A stretch of 64,000 nt of DNA from JAURVT01 sp049059935 (GTDB lineage Bacteria; Actinomycetota; Actinomycetes; Propionibacteriales; Nocardioidaceae): positions 1 through 64,000 of the forward strand of contig NZ_JBMGQR010000009.1 of the NCBI RefSeq assembly GCF_049059935.1. Reading direction: 5' to 3'. The translations under genes were made by a program, and so were the position numbers. Below are positions 8,748 through 16,862 of this stretch, piece after piece (positions within the stretch are counted from its first letter, which is position 1; every line of letters begins with the position of its first letter). The notes below the pieces were generated by a model, which ran no database searches, had not been told where the DNA came from, and saw only the letters and a list, made by a program, of their open reading frames with translations.

Positions 8748-9170
8748 ATGAGCAACGCGCAGTACTTCGCCACGCCGGGCTACGGCGAGACCATGCTGGC
8801 CAACCTGCACTACCACCAGGCGGTACGCGTCGGCGACCGCGTGGAGATCTCCGGGCAGGGCGGGTGGGGGGACGAGATCGACTTCCCCGACGACCTCGGG
8901 GAGGAGATCGTCCGCGCCTTCGACAACGTCGAGCGGACCCTGGCGACGGCCGGGGCCTCGTGGGACGACGTGATCTCGATCGACTCCTTCCACGTGCCCA
9001 CCGAGGACGACTCGATCGGCGACGCGCACAACCGCGTGATGGTCGATCAGCTCCGTCGCCGCTTCGGGGACCGGGCGCCCATCTGGACCCAGATCGGAGT
9101 CGCTGCCCTCGGAGCGCCGGGGATGCGCGTCGAGATCCGCGTCAGCGCCGTGCTCGGTCAGGGGCGCTGA
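8748..9170 (+). CDS. RidA/YjgF-family protein
   Basis: A 140-residue small trimeric-fold protein of the Rid superfamily. These hydrolyse reactive enamine/imine intermediates or act in related deaminase roles. The family feel is in VEISGQGGWG, AFDNVERTLATAGASWDDVI and the C-terminal RVEIRVSAVLG; the catalytic-type Arg is in MRVEIRV. ATG 8748 has GAGAGGA at 8734-8740. It is controlled by the divergent MarR protein. It could equally be a catabolic Rid subgroup acting on an aminomuconate-like substrate. Confidence 0.85.
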   Translation: MSNAQYFATPGYGETMLANLHYHQAVRVGDRVEISGQGGWGDEIDFPDDLGEEIVRAFDNVERTLATAGASWDDVISIDSFHVPTEDDSIGDAHNRVMVDQLRRRFGDRAPIWTQIGVAALGAPGMRVEIRVSAVLGQGR

Positions 9171-9231
9171 CCCGTCGGGCGTGCGGGCGGACGCCTCGCA
9201 CCTTGAGGTCGCCGATCGGTCGCGATAAGAT

Positions 9232-9249
9232 TGTCTGCACAGGCAGATA
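9232..9249. promoter_or_regulatory. Operator-like palindrome upstream of the cupin gene
   Basis: TGTCTGC-ACAG-GCAGATA, with arms 9232-9238 and 9243-9249 matching at 6 of 7 positions. It lies just before the ribosome site of the cupin gene. Nearly the same sequence (TGCCTGC-GTAG-GCAGATA) precedes the MarR gene at 11110, which makes that MarR the likely regulator of both. Confidence 0.75.
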
Positions 9250-9263
9250 GTAAGGAGTGAGCG

Positions 9264-9758
9264 ATGACGCAGGACCGGTCCCCTCAGGACGTCGCGGTGG
9301 TGGCCCTCCCCGGACGGAACGACACGGTGGGCTACTACCAGTCGCCCCTCGAGGTGCTGCTTCGCGGCGAGGTCACCGGTGGGAAGTTCCTCATGACCCG
9401 CCAGCAGGGCATGCCGGCCGAGCTGGCGCCGCCGTTCCACGTGCACACCCGCGAGGACGAGATCTGGATCGTCGACCGGGGCACGTTCAGGTTCTGGCTG
9501 GGAGGCACGTCGCTGGACACCGCCGAGGTGCGGGACGTGGGGCCGGGTGGGGTCGTCTACGGTCCCCGGGACCTGCCGCACACCTTCCAGAGCCTCGACG
9601 GCCCGGGTGACGTCACGATCCTGTGGAGCCCCGCCCAGAGCCAGGAGTACTTCTTGAGCGTCGGAGACGGAGACCGACGTGAGGACTCCGAGCACGCCGA
9701 GGCGCTCGCCCGGGTCGGTGTCTTCATCCTCGACCGTGCACCGGTCGACGGTCGCTGA
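9264..9758 (+). CDS. Cupin-domain protein (quercetinase/isomerase-like)
   Basis: A 164-residue single-cupin protein. Metal-binding motif 1 reads HVHTREDEIWIVDRG (two His plus Glu) and motif 2 contains the His of GPRDLPHTFQSL. Related proteins include dioxygenases and isomerases acting on flavonoids or phenolics. The reaction here cannot be fixed. RBS AAGGAG precedes ATG 9264. It appears to be under the MarR regulator at 11110 through a shared palindrome. Confidence 0.8.
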   Translation: MTQDRSPQDVAVVALPGRNDTVGYYQSPLEVLLRGEVTGGKFLMTRQQGMPAELAPPFHVHTREDEIWIVDRGTFRFWLGGTSLDTAEVRDVGPGGVVYGPRDLPHTFQSLDGPGDVTILWSPAQSQEYFLSVGDGDRREDSEHAEALARVGVFILDRAPVDGR

Positions 9759-9851
9759 AGGCTCGTCGCGGAGCGACCGGGCGGCTTTCCCGCCGACCGT
9801 GCTCGCCGGGACGACGGACCTCGGGCGACGCGGCGGTGCGTCTCGGTCCGG

Positions 9852-10202
9852 TCAGCTCGCCAGTCGTCGTCGGGCCTCGACGAGCACGTCGTCGAGGCGG
9901 TCGCGGGTGGACAGCAGGTCGCGCGCCTGCCGGTCGATCCGGTCGCGCTCGTCGCTCAGCCTCTGGACCATCGCGGGGGTCGTGGTGCCGCTGTAGATGC
10001 AGGGCAGCAGGTCCACGACGCCACGGCTCGGCACCCCGGCGGAGAACAGCAGCTGGATCAGCTCCACCCGCTCGACGGCGTCGGCGCCGTACACCCGCTG
10101 GCCGCCCGCGGTGCGGTCGGACAGCAGCATCTGCTGCTCCTCGTAGTACCGCAGCGAGCGCACGCTCACGCCCGTCGCCCTCGCCAGCTCGCCGATCCTC
10201 AC
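9852..10202 (-). CDS. MerR-family transcriptional regulator
   Basis: A 116-residue protein starting RIGELARATGVSVRSLRYYE, the canonical MerR DNA-binding domain, followed by a coiled-coil dimerisation helix at the C-terminus. There is no long effector domain or Cys cluster, so metal sensing is not evident. GTG 10202 was chosen because it begins the conserved domain and follows AGGAGG; upstream in-frame codons would add an unrelated tail. It is divergent from the SDR gene, whose promoter has a MerR-type architecture. Confidence 0.87.
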   Translation of the reverse strand: MRIGELARATGVSVRSLRYYEEQQMLLSDRTAGGQRVYGADAVERVELIQLLFSAGVPSRGVVDLLPCIYSGTTTPAMVQRLSDERDRIDRQARDLLSTRDRLDDVLVEARRRLAS

Positions 10203-10236
10203 GGTCCTCCTGTGGTGCACCTCACGCCGCGACGCC

Positions 10237-10267
10237 TTGAACCTCACGTCAATGTGAGATTCTACGC
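10237..10267 (+). promoter_or_regulatory. MerR-type promoter with over-long spacer
   Basis: TTGAAC (10237-10242) is followed by a 19-bp spacer that contains the inverted repeat CTCAC-N6-GTGAG (10243-10258), then a weak CTACGC -10. An operator sitting inside a 19-bp spacer is the hallmark of MerR-activated promoters. The core CTCACGTCA resembles the TipAL site. Confidence 0.75.
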
Positions 10268-10275
10268 TGGGCGGC

Positions 10276-10977
10276 ATGAAGATCAACGACTCCACCGTCC
10301 TCGTCACCGGCGCCAACCGCGGGCTGGGCCGCGAGCTCGCCCGTCAGGCCCTCGAGCGGGGCGCCCGCAAGGTCTACGCCACCGCGCGTCGCCCCGAGAC
10401 CATCGACCTGCCCGGCGTCCACGCGCTCCGGCTCGACGTGACCGACCCGGTCACCGTCGTCGCCGCCGCGGAGGTGGCCCACGACGTCGACGTGGTCGTC
10501 AACAACGCCGGCGTCGCGACCATCCAGAACCTCCTGACCGGCGACCCCGACCTGATCCGGCTCGAGATGGACACCCACTTCTGGGGCACGCTCGACGTCA
10601 CCCGCACGTTCGCACCGGTCCTCGCCCGCAACGGCGGCGGAGCCATCCTCAACGTCATGTCCGTGCTCTCGTTCCGCGTCTACCCCGGCAACGGCGCCTA
10701 CGCCGCCGCGAAGGCCGCCGAGTGGGCCCTCACCCACAGCACCCGGCTCGAGCTCGCCGGCCAGGACACCCAGGTCACCGGGGTCCACCTGTCTTCGACC
10801 GACACCGACATGATGGCCGGCTGGGACGTGCCCAAGAACGACCCGGCCGACGTCGTCCGCGCCGCGCTCGACGGACTCGAGGCCGGGCAGCAGGAGGTGC
10901 TCGCCGACGACGACACCCGTCAGGCCAAGGCGCTCCTGTCGGGGACTCCCGAGGAGCTCTACGCGCCGTTCGCCTGA
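10276..10977 (+). CDS. Short-chain dehydrogenase/reductase
   Basis: A 233-residue classical SDR. Cofactor motif TGANRGLG sits at the N-terminus with a following Arg-rich turn (ARR) that favours NADP(H). NNAG follows, then the catalytic Ser (NVMSVLSF) and the YAAAK pair. The C-terminal region is short and the substrate is unknown. It is likely activated by the divergent MerR protein, which suggests detoxification of an inducing compound. Confidence 0.88.
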   Translation: MKINDSTVLVTGANRGLGRELARQALERGARKVYATARRPETIDLPGVHALRLDVTDPVTVVAAAEVAHDVDVVVNNAGVATIQNLLTGDPDLIRLEMDTHFWGTLDVTRTFAPVLARNGGGAILNVMSVLSFRVYPGNGAYAAAKAAEWALTHSTRLELAGQDTQVTGVHLSSTDTDMMAGWDVPKNDPADVVRAALDGLEAGQQEVLADDDTRQAKALLSGTPEELYAPFA

Positions 10978-11051
10978 TCGGCCACGCTGCGGCGAGAGGA
11001 CGGGTGCGTGGTCGAGGGCGGCCGGTTCGCAGGAGTCGACGCTCGCCGTGA

Positions 11052-11069
11052 TGCCTGCGTAGGCAGATA
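11052..11069. promoter_or_regulatory. Operator-like palindrome upstream of the second marR gene
   Basis: TGCCTGC (11052-11058), four bases, then GCAGATA (11063-11069). It matches the site before the cupin gene (9232-9249) in 15 of 18 positions and is placed for autoregulation of the MarR gene 40 bp downstream. Confidence 0.75.
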
Positions 11070-11109
11070 AGGTCGCCCTGTCGGCGCGACGCGAGGAGAG
11101 GACGTCCCG

Positions 11110-11544
11110 ATGGGTGAGGACTCGATGTCGGTCGAGGAGCGGGCGTGGGCGGGATTCCTGCGGACCCACGAGCGACTGTGGCGGCAGATGGAGGAGGGCC
11201 TGGCGGGTCTGAACCTCAGCATGGCCGAGCTCGACGTGCTGTTCGCGCTGGACGTCTCCGGTCGGGTCGGCGTGCGGATGTCCGACCTGGCCGAGCGGAG
11301 GCTGATGTCGACCGGGGGGTTCACGAGGTTGGCCGACCGACTGGAGCGGCGTGGCGTGATCGAGCGCCGACGCTCCGAGGCAGACGGGCGCAGCCTCGAG
11401 TGCTTCCTCACCGCCGAGGGCCGCACGCTGCTTCGCGTGGCACGCCGCACCCACGGACAGGACATCCAGCGGCTGTTCATCGACCGCCTGAGCGAGGACC
11501 AGCTGCGGGCCCTGACGGAGGTCTGGGCCTCGCTGGCACCCTGA
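11110..11544 (+). CDS. MarR-family transcriptional regulator
   Basis: A 144-residue winged-helix protein. Its HTH region is VRMSDLAERRLMSTGGFTRL and the wing includes RRRSEADGRSLECFLTAEG. ATG 11110 follows GAGGAGAGG; a second Met at codon 6 is possible. The near-identical palindromes before this gene and before the cupin gene suggest it regulates itself and the cupin about 1.8 kb upstream, with the merR/SDR pair lying between. Confidence 0.87.
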   Translation: MGEDSMSVEERAWAGFLRTHERLWRQMEEGLAGLNLSMAELDVLFALDVSGRVGVRMSDLAERRLMSTGGFTRLADRLERRGVIERRRSEADGRSLECFLTAEGRTLLRVARRTHGQDIQRLFIDRLSEDQLRALTEVWASLAP

Positions 11545-11583
11545 GGAGCGCCCGGCCTGCGTCGCCGCAGGTGGTGGTCACCC

Positions 11584-11643
11584 ACCCGGCGGTGGGCACG
11601 GCCCCACGACGACGCGGAAAGTGGGGCCGTACCCACCGCTCGG
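11584..11643 (-). repeat. Dispersed intergenic hairpin repeat, copy A
   Basis: GGTGGGCACGGCCCCAC (11591-11607) and GTGGGGCCGTACCCACC (11621-11637) pair over 16 of 17 positions. The reverse complement resembles the element at 39101-39155 in stem sequence, loop length and the trailing CCGCC(G/A)GGTG. It sits between marR and the response regulator gene and could act as a terminator. Similarity to a second distant copy argues for a repeat family. Confidence 0.65.
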
Positions 11644-11679
11644 GTGCCGCCGAGCTCCGACGTCTGCCAGGCTCGCGTC

Positions 11680-12345
11680 GTGGCGACCGTCGGCGTGTGC
11701 GAGGACGACCCGGCGATCCGGCGCGTCCTGTCCGAGGGGCTGCGCCGCGGCGGACACACGGTGGTCGCGGCGCACGACGGCGGCGAGGCGCTGAGGATGT
11801 TCGGCGCCGGCAGCGCCGTCGACGTCCTCGTGCTCGACATCGGGCTGCCCGACTCCGACGGCCGAGACGTCTGCCAGGCGCTGCGCAGCGCCGGGCAGGA
11901 CGCGCCGGTGCTGTTCCTCACCGCCCTCGGTGCCGTCCACGACCGGCTGGCCGGCTTCAGCGCGGGTGCGGACGACTACCTGGCCAAGCCCTTCGACGTG
12001 CGCGAGGTCCTCGCGCGGGTCGAGGTGCTCGCCCGCCGTCGTTCGGCGAGCAGCCCGCCCGGGCCCGCCGCCCTGGTCCTCGACCCCACCCGGCACAGCG
12101 TCCGCTTCGGGGAGGCCGAGGCCCCGCTGAGCCCCACGGAGTACCGGATGCTCGCCGCGGTCGCGGCGCGCCCCGGTGAGGTCGTGCGACGTCGGGCCGT
12201 CGTCGCGGCGGCGTGGCCCGACGGGGCGATCGTCAGCGAGAACACGGTCGACTCCTACATCCGCCGCGTCCGGGTCAAGCTCGAGCAGGTCGGGTCGCCG
12301 GTGGCCCTCACCACCGTGCGCGGCGTCGGGTTCACGCTGCGATGA
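11680..12345 (+). CDS. OmpR-family response regulator
   Basis: A 221-residue protein with a receiver domain (acidic pair CEDDP, phospho-acceptor Asp53 in VLDIGLP, Thr in FLTA, Lys in LAKPFD) and a C-terminal winged helix (SENTVDSYIRRVRVKLE, TVRGVGFTLR). GTG 11680 was chosen because it gives the normal receiver start; a GTG at 11644 would add 12 unrelated residues. Its stop overlaps the kinase start (ATGA). The likely target is the adjacent DUF347 gene. Confidence 0.92.
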   Translation: MATVGVCEDDPAIRRVLSEGLRRGGHTVVAAHDGGEALRMFGAGSAVDVLVLDIGLPDSDGRDVCQALRSAGQDAPVLFLTALGAVHDRLAGFSAGADDYLAKPFDVREVLARVEVLARRRSASSPPGPAALVLDPTRHSVRFGEAEAPLSPTEYRMLAAVAARPGEVVRRRAVVAAAWPDGAIVSENTVDSYIRRVRVKLEQVGSPVALTTVRGVGFTLR

Positions 12346-13682
12346 GACCACCGGGCGGCTCTGGACGGTGGCGCGGGCCGACGTCGTTGCGGGCGCAGAT
12401 CATCGTGTCCACCGTCGCCGTCACCGCGTTCGCGATGGTGCTCCTCACCCTGCTGGTCCAGCTGGTCCTCGCGGGGGTGAACGACCGCGGGGTCGACACC
12501 GTGCTGGAGGACCGGGCCGACGCCGTCACCTCGACGATCGAGGGCGTCGTCGCGTCCGGTGGCGCGCTGTCCCCGGCGACGCTCGAGCTCGACCCCGGGG
12601 TCGTGGTGTTCGACGCCGCTGGCCGCAGGGTCGCCGGCGTGGCGGCGGCCGGGGAGGGCGGACCGGTGCGGGCGCTCGCCTCGGCGAGCCGGGCCCGCTA
12701 CCTGGACGGCCCGGGGGACGTCCGACTGCTCGCCGAGCCCTTCGACGCGGGCGGGGGCGGGGTCGTCGTCCTGAGCGAGCCCCTCGCGCCGTACGAGCGG
12801 GCCGAGACCTACGCCCTCGTCGCGAGCATCGCCGCAGGCGCGGTCGTCACCGCCGGCGCCGGCGGCGTGGCGGCCTGGGTGATGCGCCGGGCGCTGAGCC
12901 CGGTCGCCCAGATGGCCGCCCGCGCCGACGACTGGTCCGAGCACGACCTGGGACGACGGTTCGAGCTCGGCGAGCCCCGCAACGAGATCTCCACGCTCGG
13001 CGCGACCCTGGACCACCTCCTGGACCGGGTCGCCCGGACCATCGGGGCCGAGCAGCGGTTGACCTCCGAGCTCGCGCACGAGCTGCGCACCCCGTTGACG
13101 ACCGTCCAGGCGACGGCTCAGCTCGTCCTCATGCGCGACGACCTCGACCCGTCGGTCCGCTCCGAGGTCGAGCAGATGGAACGCTCGTGCCACCAGATGG
13201 GCCAGACGATCAGCACCCTGCTCGACCTCGCCCGGACCGGCCGGGGTGCGGCGTCCGACTCGGTCGCGGTGACCGCCCTCCTCCGGGCCACGGTCGACGC
13301 CCGGGCCGACACCGGCACACGGGTCGTCGTCGAGGTCGAGGACGACCGTCTGCGGGTGGCCCTGCCCGAGGCGCTGGCGACCCGCGCGCTGGGACCCGTG
13401 CTCGACAACGCGCTGAGGTACGCCACGCAGGAGGTCCGCCTGACCGCCCACGCCGACGGTGAGCACGCGGTCGTCGTGGTGACGGACGACGGGCCCGGCC
13501 TCCCCGACCACGACGTCGACCTGTTCGAGCCGGGTGTCGCCGTGGGCGACCGGGGCGGGACGGGGCTGGGGCTGGCCCTGGCCAGACGGGTGGCCCGCGC
13601 CGGAGGCGGTGACGTCGTCGCCCGCCCCGGCGACCACACCGGGGCGCGGATCGAGGTGCGTCTGCCGGCGGTGAGCACCTGA
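12342..13682 (+). CDS. Sensor histidine kinase
   Basis: A 446-residue membrane kinase. TM1 is near residues 20-45, followed by an extracytoplasmic domain of about 110 residues and TM2 near 165. Then come a HAMP segment, a DHp domain with His246 in SELAHELRTPLT, and a catalytic domain (N box LDNALRYA, G1 DDGPGL, G2 GGTGLGLAL). It is partnered with the overlapping response regulator gene. The sensor domain shows no family I recognise and no Cys or His cluster. Confidence 0.92.
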   Translation: MRPPGGSGRWRGPTSLRAQIIVSTVAVTAFAMVLLTLLVQLVLAGVNDRGVDTVLEDRADAVTSTIEGVVASGGALSPATLELDPGVVVFDAAGRRVAGVAAAGEGGPVRALASASRARYLDGPGDVRLLAEPFDAGGGGVVVLSEPLAPYERAETYALVASIAAGAVVTAGAGGVAAWVMRRALSPVAQMAARADDWSEHDLGRRFELGEPRNEISTLGATLDHLLDRVARTIGAEQRLTSELAHELRTPLTTVQATAQLVLMRDDLDPSVRSEVEQMERSCHQMGQTISTLLDLARTGRGAASDSVAVTALLRATVDARADTGTRVVVEVEDDRLRVALPEALATRALGPVLDNALRYATQEVRLTAHADGEHAVVVVTDDGPGLPDHDVDLFEPGVAVGDRGGTGLGLALARRVARAGGGDVVARPGDHTGARIEVRLPAVST

Positions 13683-13728
13683 CGCCGCAGTCAGGTCGTT
13701 GGCAGGTTCGGCGCCGCACGCTTCGTCC

Positions 13729-14535
13729 ATGCCCACACACTCCGCGAGCACCGCCACCACGCCGTTTACCGCGCGTCGCATGCTGAACAAGGTCCCCGAG
13801 GTGACCTTGCTCTTCTGGATCGTGAAGATCATGTCCACCACCGTCGGCGAGACCGCCGCGGACTTCCTCGCCGGCAACATCGGGCTCGGGCTGACCAACA
13901 CGTCGCTGGTCATGGCGGCGCTGCTGGCCGCGGTGCTCGTGGTCCAGCTCCGGCTCCGGCGCTACGTCCCGGCGGTCTACTGGCTCGTCGTGGTCCTGGT
14001 CAGCGTCGTGGGCACCCTGATCTCGGACAACCTCGTCGACAACCTCGGCGTCAGCCTGTGGACGACGACGGGCGTCTTCGCCGCCGGGCTCGCCGTGAGC
14101 TTCACGGCCTGGTGGCGCTCCGAGCGCACCCTGTCGATCCACTCCATCACCACCACCCGCCGCGAGGCCTTCTACTGGCTCGCGATCCTGTTCACCTTCG
14201 CCCTCGGCACCTCGGCCGGTGACCTCGTCGCCGAGAAGCTCGCGCTCGGGTACCTGCCGTCCGCGGCGCTGTTCGGCGGCCTGATCGCCCTGGTCACCGT
14301 GACCTACCGCGCCAGGGGCATCAACGCCGTGCTCGCGTTCTGGACCGCCTACGTCCTGACCCGGCCCTTCGGCGCGTCGATGGGCGACTTCCTCACCGCG
14401 ACCCCCGGCTCGGGCGGACTCGGCCTGGGCACCAACGGCACCAGCGCGCTGTTCCTCGCCGTCATCCTCGGCGTCGTCGGGTGGTTCACCTACACCGACC
14501 GCCGCGACGCCCCCGAGCGCGAGCTCGTCGCCTGA
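13729..14535 (+). CDS. DUF347-type four-repeat membrane protein (COG4705)
   Basis: A 268-residue integral membrane protein built of four related repeats, each with a pair of membrane helices and a small-residue/acidic turn. These turns are TTVGETAADFLAGN, SVVGTLISDNLVDN, FALGTSAGDLVAEK and RPFGASMGDFLTAT. This matches the DUF347 repeat family, whose function is unknown. ATG 13729 is used; no strong ribosome site is visible. It lies 46 bp after the histidine kinase gene and is the obvious candidate output of that two-component system. Confidence 0.85.
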   Translation: MPTHSASTATTPFTARRMLNKVPEVTLLFWIVKIMSTTVGETAADFLAGNIGLGLTNTSLVMAALLAAVLVVQLRLRRYVPAVYWLVVVLVSVVGTLISDNLVDNLGVSLWTTTGVFAAGLAVSFTAWWRSERTLSIHSITTTRREAFYWLAILFTFALGTSAGDLVAEKLALGYLPSAALFGGLIALVTVTYRARGINAVLAFWTAYVLTRPFGASMGDFLTATPGSGGLGLGTNGTSALFLAVILGVVGWFTYTDRRDAPERELVA

Positions 14536-14554
14536 CCCGTGCCGCACCACCCTC

Positions 14555-14586
14555 GGACCGCCACGGCCGCTCGGCCGTGGCGGTCC
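14555..14586. terminator. Strong bidirectional hairpin
   Basis: GGACCGCCACGGCCG (14555-14569) and CGGCCGTGGCGGTCC (14572-14586) form a perfect 15-bp stem with a 2-nt turn. It lies between the convergent DUF347 gene and the small minus-strand gene at 14597-14761. Confidence 0.8.
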
Positions 14587-14596
14587 GCGTCTGGTC

Positions 14597-14761
14597 TCAC
14601 GGCGCCGGGGAATCCTCCGCGGGATCGTCGTCGGCGGGCGGCGTGGCGAGGTCGGCGAGCTGGGGGGAGAAGTCCTCGGCGTCGTCCGGCGGGCCGGCCG
14701 CGGGGTGCTCGTCGTCGGCGGCCCGGGTCGTGTCCGGGGTGGGGTCGGGGTGCGTGCTCAT
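14597..14761 (-). CDS. Small acidic disordered protein
   Basis: A 54-residue reading frame that is almost wholly Asp/Glu/Pro/Ala (starts MSTHPDPTPDTTRAADDEHP). ATG 14761 has CCAGGAGC upstream. There is no domain or membrane segment. It follows the enoyl-CoA hydratase gene by about 40 bp on the same strand. The composition could be chance in a GC-rich genome, but the RBS and the position before a terminator favour a real gene. Confidence 0.5.
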   Translation of the reverse strand: MSTHPDPTPDTTRAADDEHPAAGPPDDAEDFSPQLADLATPPADDDPAEDSPAP

Positions 14762-14801
14762 CGGGTGCTCCTGGAGTGGTGGCGGGTGGGTCGGCGTGGG
14801 C

Positions 14802-15581
14802 TCAGACGCCCTCCCACCGGACCGGCTCGCGGGTGCCGAACGCCTGCACGGCCCGGTGGAAGTCATCGCTGCCGAACGCACGGCTGACGACGTCGTCGTC
14901 GGGGACGAGCAGGCGGCGCCGCGCGCGGCGGGTGATCTCCTTGGCCGCCCACATCGTCAGGGGCGCGTGCGAGGTGAGGGTCGACGTGACCTCGGCGACC
15001 AGGTCGTCGAGGCCGTCGTCGTCGCACAGCTCGTTGACGAAGCCGACCTGGTGACACGCGGCGGCGTCCAGCATCTTGGCGCGCAGCAGCACGTCGTTGG
15101 TGAGCGACGGACCCAGGTGCAGCAGCAGGAACGACTGGCTGTTGGCCGACAGGCAGTTGCCGAGGGTGGCCGCGATCGGCGCGCCGAACCGGGACGACCG
15201 CGTGGCCAGGCGCAGGTCGCAGGCTGCGGCGAGCGCGAGCCCACCGCCCACGCAGTAGCCCCTGACCGCCGCCACCGTGGGGACGTCGACGGCCTCGACG
15301 CGGTCGACCACGGTGGCGATCCTGCGCTCGTAGTCGATGCCGTCCTGGCCGGTGGTGAAGTCGGCGAACTGGCCGATGTCGGTGCCGGCGGCGAACGCGC
15401 GGTCCCCGGCGCCCACCATCACGAGCGCGCGGAGGTCGTCGTCGCCGTCCACGCGGTCGCAGGCGCGGTGGATGCCGTCGTACATCGCCCAGGTCAGGGC
15501 GTTGCGCGCCTGCGGACGGTTCAGCGTGCAGGTCAGGACGCCGTCGGCCTCGCTGACCACCAGCTCGTCGGTGGCGCTCAT
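14802..15581 (-). CDS. Enoyl-CoA hydratase/isomerase-family protein
   Basis: A 259-residue crotonase-fold protein. The oxyanion-hole segments are AFAAGTDIGQF and RGYCVGGGLALAAACDLRLA. The usual first catalytic Glu (GGGxxLAxxCD region) is replaced by an Ala-rich stretch, so the reaction may be other than simple hydration. The ATG overlaps the stop of the CoA-transferase gene (ATGA), so the product of the CoA-transferase is the likely substrate source. It is part of the matC-iclR-CoA-transferase group opposite the glyoxylate genes. Confidence 0.87.
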   Translation of the reverse strand: MSATDELVVSEADGVLTCTLNRPQARNALTWAMYDGIHRACDRVDGDDDLRALVMVGAGDRAFAAGTDIGQFADFTTGQDGIDYERRIATVVDRVEAVDVPTVAAVRGYCVGGGLALAAACDLRLATRSSRFGAPIAATLGNCLSANSQSFLLLHLGPSLTNDVLLRAKMLDAAACHQVGFVNELCDDDGLDDLVAEVTSTLTSHAPLTMWAAKEITRRARRRLLVPDDDVVSRAFGSDDFHRAVQAFGTREPVRWEGV

Positions 15582-16795
15582 CCGGCGGCCCCGGACGCGA
15601 TGACGGCCTCGGCCCGCTCGGGCCCGAGCAGCTCGTCGAGGACGTCGCGCGTGTCCTGGCCCAGGGACGGTCCGGCCGACCGCCGGGACGTGGCGGCGTC
15701 GGTGAACCGCAGCGGCGACCCGATCTGCCGCACGGGGGCACCGGCGGCGTCGGGCGCGTCCCAGAAGAAGTCGCGGGCGCGCAGGTGCGGGTCGTCGAAG
15801 ACCTGGTCGAACGTCGACAGGGGAGCGCACGGCACGCCGTGCCGGGTCCAGGCCTCGACGAGGTCGTCGGTCGTGCGGGTGCGGGTGGTGCGCTCGATCT
15901 GCTCCATCAGCGCGTCGCGCAGGAGCCGGCGGTCGGCGACCGAGGCGTAGGCGGGGTCGTCGTGGAGGTCGGGCCGGTCGATCGCCGCGCAGAAGCCCTT
16001 CCAGGTCGGCGGGGTGATCGCGCCGACCGTCACCCAGCCGTCGCTGGTGGGCACGGCCTGGTAGGGCGCCTGGCTCTGGTGCGCGGTGCCCTGCGGGGTG
16101 CCGACCTCGCCGGTGGCGAAGAAGCGGCCGGCCTCCCACACCGCGAGCGACACCCCGGTCTCCATCAGCGAGACGTCGAGGTAGTCGCCCACGCCGGTCG
16201 TGTCGCGGCGACGCAGCGCGGCCACGGCCCCGAGGGCGACGTAGAGCCCGGCGACGAGGTCGCAGACGGGGACGCCCACCTTGGCCGGGCCGCTGTCGGC
16301 GTGCCCGGTGATGCTCATCAGGCCCGAGCGCGCCTGCGCCATGATGTCGAGGCCGGGCAGCGCCGACAGGGGACCGTCCTGGCCCCAGCCGGAGGCCGAG
16401 GCGTAGACGAGCCGCGGGTTGCGGCCGCGCAGTTCGTCCGGTCCGAGCCCGAGGCGGCGCATGGCGCCCGGCCGCAGGTTCTCGACGAGGACGTCCGCGG
16501 TGTCGACCAGGGCGAGGAAGGCCTCGAGCCCCTCGGGCTGCTTGAGGTCCAGCGCGACCGACCGCTTGTTGCGGTTGAGGCGCAGGAAGGCCGACCCCTC
16601 GCCGTCGACGAACGGCCCGGTGGCGCGGGTCGGGTCGCCCGTGCCGGGCGTCTCGACCTTGACGACGTCCGCCCCCAGGTCGGCCAGCTGCATGGTGGCG
16701 AACGGTGCGGCCATGAACACCCCGACCTCGATCACGCGGATCCCCGCGAGGGGGCCTCCGGGTCCGGTCGGCGTCGTCGACTCGATGTGCTCCAC
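15578..16795 (-). CDS. CaiB/BaiF-family (class III) CoA-transferase
   Basis: A 405-residue transferase that moves CoA between carboxylic acids. The N-terminal signature is GIRVIEVGVFMAAPFATMQL, then LGADVVKVETP. The catalytic Asp is expected in GLDIMAQARSG. GTG 16795 follows AGGAGAGGAT. Together with a MatC-type dicarboxylate carrier and a crotonase it suggests uptake and CoA activation of a small di- or hydroxyacid. The acid itself cannot be read from sequence. Confidence 0.9.
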   Translation of the reverse strand: MEHIESTTPTGPGGPLAGIRVIEVGVFMAAPFATMQLADLGADVVKVETPGTGDPTRATGPFVDGEGSAFLRLNRNKRSVALDLKQPEGLEAFLALVDTADVLVENLRPGAMRRLGLGPDELRGRNPRLVYASASGWGQDGPLSALPGLDIMAQARSGLMSITGHADSGPAKVGVPVCDLVAGLYVALGAVAALRRRDTTGVGDYLDVSLMETGVSLAVWEAGRFFATGEVGTPQGTAHQSQAPYQAVPTSDGWVTVGAITPPTWKGFCAAIDRPDLHDDPAYASVADRRLLRDALMEQIERTTRTRTTDDLVEAWTRHGVPCAPLSTFDQVFDDPHLRARDFFWDAPDAAGAPVRQIGSPLRFTDAATSRRSAGPSLGQDTRDVLDELLGPERAEAVIASGAAG

Positions 16796-16862
16796 GCGGG
16801 ATCCTCTCCTCGTGCCTGGGTGTGGCTGGACGTGTGCGTCGTCCCGCCGCCCCGGGCCGGGG

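Noticed and set aside
14705..14887. Plus-strand 60-codon frame over the small acidic gene and the crotonase 3' end
   Set aside because: No ribosome site; opposite strand explains the sequence.
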